From: an uncultured Sutterella sp.
GTDB lineage: Bacteria; Pseudomonadota; Gammaproteobacteria; Burkholderiales; Burkholderiaceae_F
Length of the DNA stretch: 9,528 nt
Assembly: GCA_902493085.1 (NCBI GenBank)
Contig: CABUOH010000029.1
Span: 1 to 9,528 of the forward strand
Reading direction: 5' to 3'
Shown here: piece after piece, positions 7,826 through 9,528 of the stretch
How positions within the stretch are numbered: the stretch's first letter is position 1
How the letters are laid out: each line of letters starts with the position of its first letter
Program-made: the position numbers and the translations under genes
Notes under the pieces: generated by a model
Databases searched by the model: none
What the model was told of the DNA's origin: nothing
What the model saw: the letters and a program-made list of their open reading frames with translations, nothing else

Positions 7826-7848
7826 AACCGAACGCTACCCGTTTGGTT
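7826..7848 (+). other. Small hairpin between ttcA and the CBS gene
   Basis: AACCGAACG (7826-7834) pairs with CGTTTGGTT (7840-7848) with one G-T wobble and a five-base loop. It lies 16 bases past the ttcA stop codon. No T run follows (the next bases are AGAATTT), so it is at best a weak terminator or an RNA 3'-end stabiliser. A TAGAAT hexamer at 7848-7853 resembles a -10 box for the downstream gene, but no convincing -35 box is seen. Confidence 0.3.
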
Positions 7849-7901
7849 AGAATTTATGCATTACGCAAAGCAGAAAGCACTCAAGGACAAAAGGTAACAA
7901 C

Positions 7902-8363
7902 ATGAGAACCCGTTCCATGAAAGTCATTGACATGGCTGTGCATGAAGTCGCCACAATAACGGCCGACAAGAGCATCTGCGACTGTGCAAGACAGATGCGC
8001 CTTGAGCACGTGGGAAGCCTGGTCGTCGTCAATGACGATCAGACTCCCCTTGGCATGATCACGGATCGTGACATTGCCATTGAGGTTGTCGCTCGCAATC
8101 TAGACCCGATGAAGCTTACGGTTCAAGATGTCATGACTGCTCCTGTTGTGACCGCCAGTCCCAACGAAAGCATGGTTGTAGCCCTTGCCCGCATGCGAGA
8201 ATTCGGCGTCCGCCGCTTGCCCATCATCGATGACGAAGGCAAGCTTGTCGGCGTGATTTCCAACTCCAACCTTGTCGAGGAGCTCTCGGCGCTGCTCGAC
8301 AGTCTGGTGCGCAACATTCACTCTTCCAAGACAAGAGAGGTTGCGCTGCGCTCCGACGAGTGA
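7902..8363 (+). CDS. Protein with two CBS domains
   Basis: This 153-residue protein consists almost entirely of a CBS-domain pair, a module that usually binds adenosyl ligands such as AMP, ATP or SAM. The first CBS spans about residues 7-62 and contains SLVVVNDDQTPLGMITDRD. The second spans about 73-130 and contains FGVRRLPIIDDEGKLVGVIS. The second lacks the aspartate of the TDRD-type motif, reading SNSN instead. A short charged tail follows. No signal peptide, membrane segment or partner enzyme domain is present, so it is probably a soluble regulator of unknown target. The start at 7902 is supported by AAGG about eight bases upstream. Its TGA stop forms the first three bases of a 22-bp palindrome containing a parS-like site. 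Confidence 0.9.
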   Translation: MRTRSMKVIDMAVHEVATITADKSICDCARQMRLEHVGSLVVVNDDQTPLGMITDRDIAIEVVARNLDPMKLTVQDVMTAPVVTASPNESMVVALARMREFGVRRLPIIDDEGKLVGVISNSNLVEELSALLDSLVRNIHSSKTREVALRSDE

Positions 8364-8382
8364 TGTTCCACGTGGAACATCA
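8361..8382. promoter_or_regulatory. parS-like centromere site 1
   Basis: The 16-bp palindrome TGTTCCACGTGGAACA lies at 8364-8379 and extends without mismatch to 22 bp (8361-8382). It matches the TGTTNCACGTGNAACA form of the chromosomal parS site bound by ParB. The outer bases are CC/GG, as I recall for Pseudomonas parS, rather than the TC/GA of the Bacillus consensus. The left end is the TGA stop codon of the CBS gene. Confidence 0.85.
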
Positions 8383-8438
8383 TTGAAGAGTGTTTTGCGG
8401 CGATCCCGAAGACTGTTCGAATCCGCCGCTTTGTTCTC

Positions 8439-8472
8439 GGCTTCCTGTTTCACGTGAAACAGGAAGCCTTTT
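8439..8472 (+). terminator. Terminator-like hairpin containing parS site 2
   Basis: A perfect 30-bp palindrome (8439-8468) can fold into a 13-bp stem, GGCTTCCTGTTTC with its complement, capped by ACGT. Four T residues follow at 8469-8472. It lies 75 bases downstream of the CBS gene stop codon and is oriented to terminate that gene. On the minus strand no T run follows. The T tract is short, so termination may be partial. Confidence 0.6.
8446..8461. promoter_or_regulatory. parS-like centromere site 2
   Basis: TGTTTCACGTGAAACA is an exact match to the widely conserved chromosomal parS consensus. It sits at the centre of a longer perfect palindrome that also resembles a transcription terminator. 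Its centre is 82 bp from that of site 1. Confidence 0.9.
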
Positions 8473-8523
8473 CAAGCTCACCATCAGAGCACGCCGCTCT
8501 CCCACCGCCATACTTCCTCTTCC

Positions 8524-8539
8524 TGTTCCACGTGGAACA
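8524..8539. promoter_or_regulatory. parS-like centromere site 3
   Basis: TGTTCCACGTGGAACA is identical to the 16-bp core of site 1. Here the palindrome does not extend beyond 16 bp. The left flank CTTCC directly before it is shared with site 2. Its centre is 78 bp from that of site 2. From here to the rsmI stop at 8641 there is no gene with a ribosome-binding site. Confidence 0.85.
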
Positions 8540-8640
8540 AGCTTATCCTCAACGCGCGGAAGCAAGCATCCTTCATACATGAATGAGTTGCAGCGCATGC
8601 CGACGACAACATTGAAGAGACCGTTCCCGACTTGAGCCCA

Positions 8641-9504
8641 TCAGTTCTTATGTTCGCAAAGCCACCGATAGATCTCGTCGCGCGGCTTGCCTGTCACTTT
8701 GGCAGCAATGGCCGCAAGCTTGGAACTCGGCAGTTCCCCCATCATGGCGCGCAACCAGCGAATGTCATCCTCAGAGAGCGTCTGCGGGGTCGCAGGAGCT
8801 TCATCAACGAGAATGACGTATTCGCCGCGCGGCTCATGCGACGTCGCCCACTCTGCAAGCTCTGCACCTGTTAGGCTGACAAAGCTCTCAAACTTTTTCG
8901 TGATTTCACGCGCCACCACCACTCTACGCCGAGGCTCCATGGCAACGGCCAAGTCCTCAAGCAGGCCCACTACGCGATGAGGCGCCTCGTAGAGAACAAA
9001 AGGCTCAGAACGTGCCAGCCAATACGCAAGAGCATTTCGGCGAGCCTTCGGCTGAGGCGGAACGAAACCCACAAAAGAAAAACCGGAGCCGTCCAAGCCT
9101 GCCCCAGACAGCGCGGTTACAACAGCGGAAGCCCCCGGGACCGGGACAACTCGAAATCCCGCCTCCCGGACAGCCTTGACGGCGCGCGCACCGGGATCGG
9201 ACACACAAGGCGTCCCCGCATCGGTGACCAGCGCTACTTTTTGTCCTTCCTGAAGGAACCCGATGATTTGCTCCGCACCAAACCTTTCATTGTGTTCCCG
9301 AACAGACAGAAGCTTTACACTAATGCCAAACTTGTCCAACAGTTTGCGGGTCTCGCGCGTATCCTCGGCTGCTACGACGTCAGCCTGAGCGAGTATCCAG
9401 AGCGCCCGCAGTGTAATATCTCCAAGATTGCCGATCGGCAGCCCGACGATGTATAGCGTGCCGTCGGGGCAACTCTGCCCAGGCAGGCCCGCCGCCTGAA
9501 TCAA
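8641..9504 (-). CDS. rsmI: 16S rRNA (cytidine(1402)-2'-O)-methyltransferase
   Basis: RsmI transfers a methyl group from SAM to the 2'-OH of C1402 in 16S rRNA, in the ribosomal decoding centre. The 287-residue product matches the 286-residue E. coli length. It shows LYIVGLPIGNLGDITLRA (residues 17-34), AAEDTRETRKLLDKFGI, LVTDAGTPCVSDPG and VPVPGASAVVTALSGAGL, all typical of the tetrapyrrole-methylase fold. The first motif has Leu where TPIGN is more common. REITKKFESF and GEYVILVDEA lie in the second half, and a C-terminal helical domain ends with DEIYRWLCEHKN. The start is uncertain. TTG at 9504 is the only candidate in the window and has no good ribosome-binding site, while the frame stays open to the window edge at 9528, so the true start may lie beyond it. 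It converges with the CBS gene across the parS-like cluster. Confidence 0.93.
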   Translation of the reverse strand: MIQAAGLPGQSCPDGTLYIVGLPIGNLGDITLRALWILAQADVVAAEDTRETRKLLDKFGISVKLLSVREHNERFGAEQIIGFLQEGQKVALVTDAGTPCVSDPGARAVKAVREAGFRVVPVPGASAVVTALSGAGLDGSGFSFVGFVPPQPKARRNALAYWLARSEPFVLYEAPHRVVGLLEDLAVAMEPRRRVVVAREITKKFESFVSLTGAELAEWATSHEPRGEYVILVDEAPATPQTLSEDDIRWLRAMMGELPSSKLAAIAAKVTGKPRDEIYRWLCEHKN

Positions 9505-9528
9505 AGCGTTAGATGTCCATAAATCATT

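Noticed and set aside
8007..8012. CACGTG inside the CBS gene as a parS site
   Set aside because: The flanks are not palindromic and the bases are explained by coding for conserved CBS residues.
8361..8539. Three spaced repeats as a minimal CRISPR array
   Set aside because: The repeats are only 16-bp palindromes of two sequence types, with no cas genes and no longer conserved repeat unit.
8380..8635. Open frames on both strands through the parS-like region
   Set aside because: They arise from the palindromes reading as VPRGT or VSRETG in both directions, have no ribosome-binding site and show no family motifs.

Overview
The window looks like chromosomal housekeeping DNA from a betaproteobacterium of the order Burkholderiales. 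The evidence is the protein-level resemblance and the gene pairings: formyl-THF cyclo-ligase divergent from an Slt70-type transglycosylase followed by cca, and folB directly followed by ttcA. A gut-associated, Sutterellaceae-like lineage would fit the moderate GC and the somewhat divergent proteins. That narrower placement is inference, made without a database search.

Layout. Positions 1-929 hold the 3' part of metK (S-adenosylmethionine synthase), closed by a strong intrinsic terminator. trpS follows (1079-2377) and carries an extra C-terminal domain; it converges on a 5-formyltetrahydrofolate cyclo-ligase gene on the minus strand (2414-3004). Divergent from that gene, and probably co-transcribed, are slt (3053-5092) and cca (5124-6257). 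A small two-helix DUF2905 membrane protein on the minus strand (6216-6407) overlaps the 3' end of cca tail to tail. Divergent from it run folB (6459-6860) and ttcA (6865-7809), four bases apart. A two-CBS-domain protein (7902-8363) and rsmI on the minus strand (8641-9504) converge on a 277-bp gene-free interval.

The most notable feature is in that interval. Three 16-bp palindromes built on the CACGTG core match the chromosomal centromere parS (TGTTTCACGTGAAACA, and its TGTTCCACGTGGAACA variant). Their centres are about 82 and 78 bp apart. The first shares bases with the CBS gene's stop codon. The second is nested in a 30-bp perfect palindrome followed by TTTT, so it may be both a ParB site and a transcription terminator. 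No parA or parB gene lies in the window, so the cluster would act in trans with ParB and suggests an origin-proximal location.

Several enzymes depart from their Escherichia coli counterparts. Cca lacks the HD phosphohydrolase motifs. TtcA has lost one cysteine of its second CxxC motif. TrpS has a C-terminal extension of about 90 residues. The pathways represented are SAM synthesis, folate metabolism (formyl-THF cyclo-ligase, dihydroneopterin aldolase), tRNA and rRNA maturation (Cca, TtcA, RsmI), tRNA charging and cell-wall turnover. I see no mobile element, CRISPR array, tRNA or rRNA gene.
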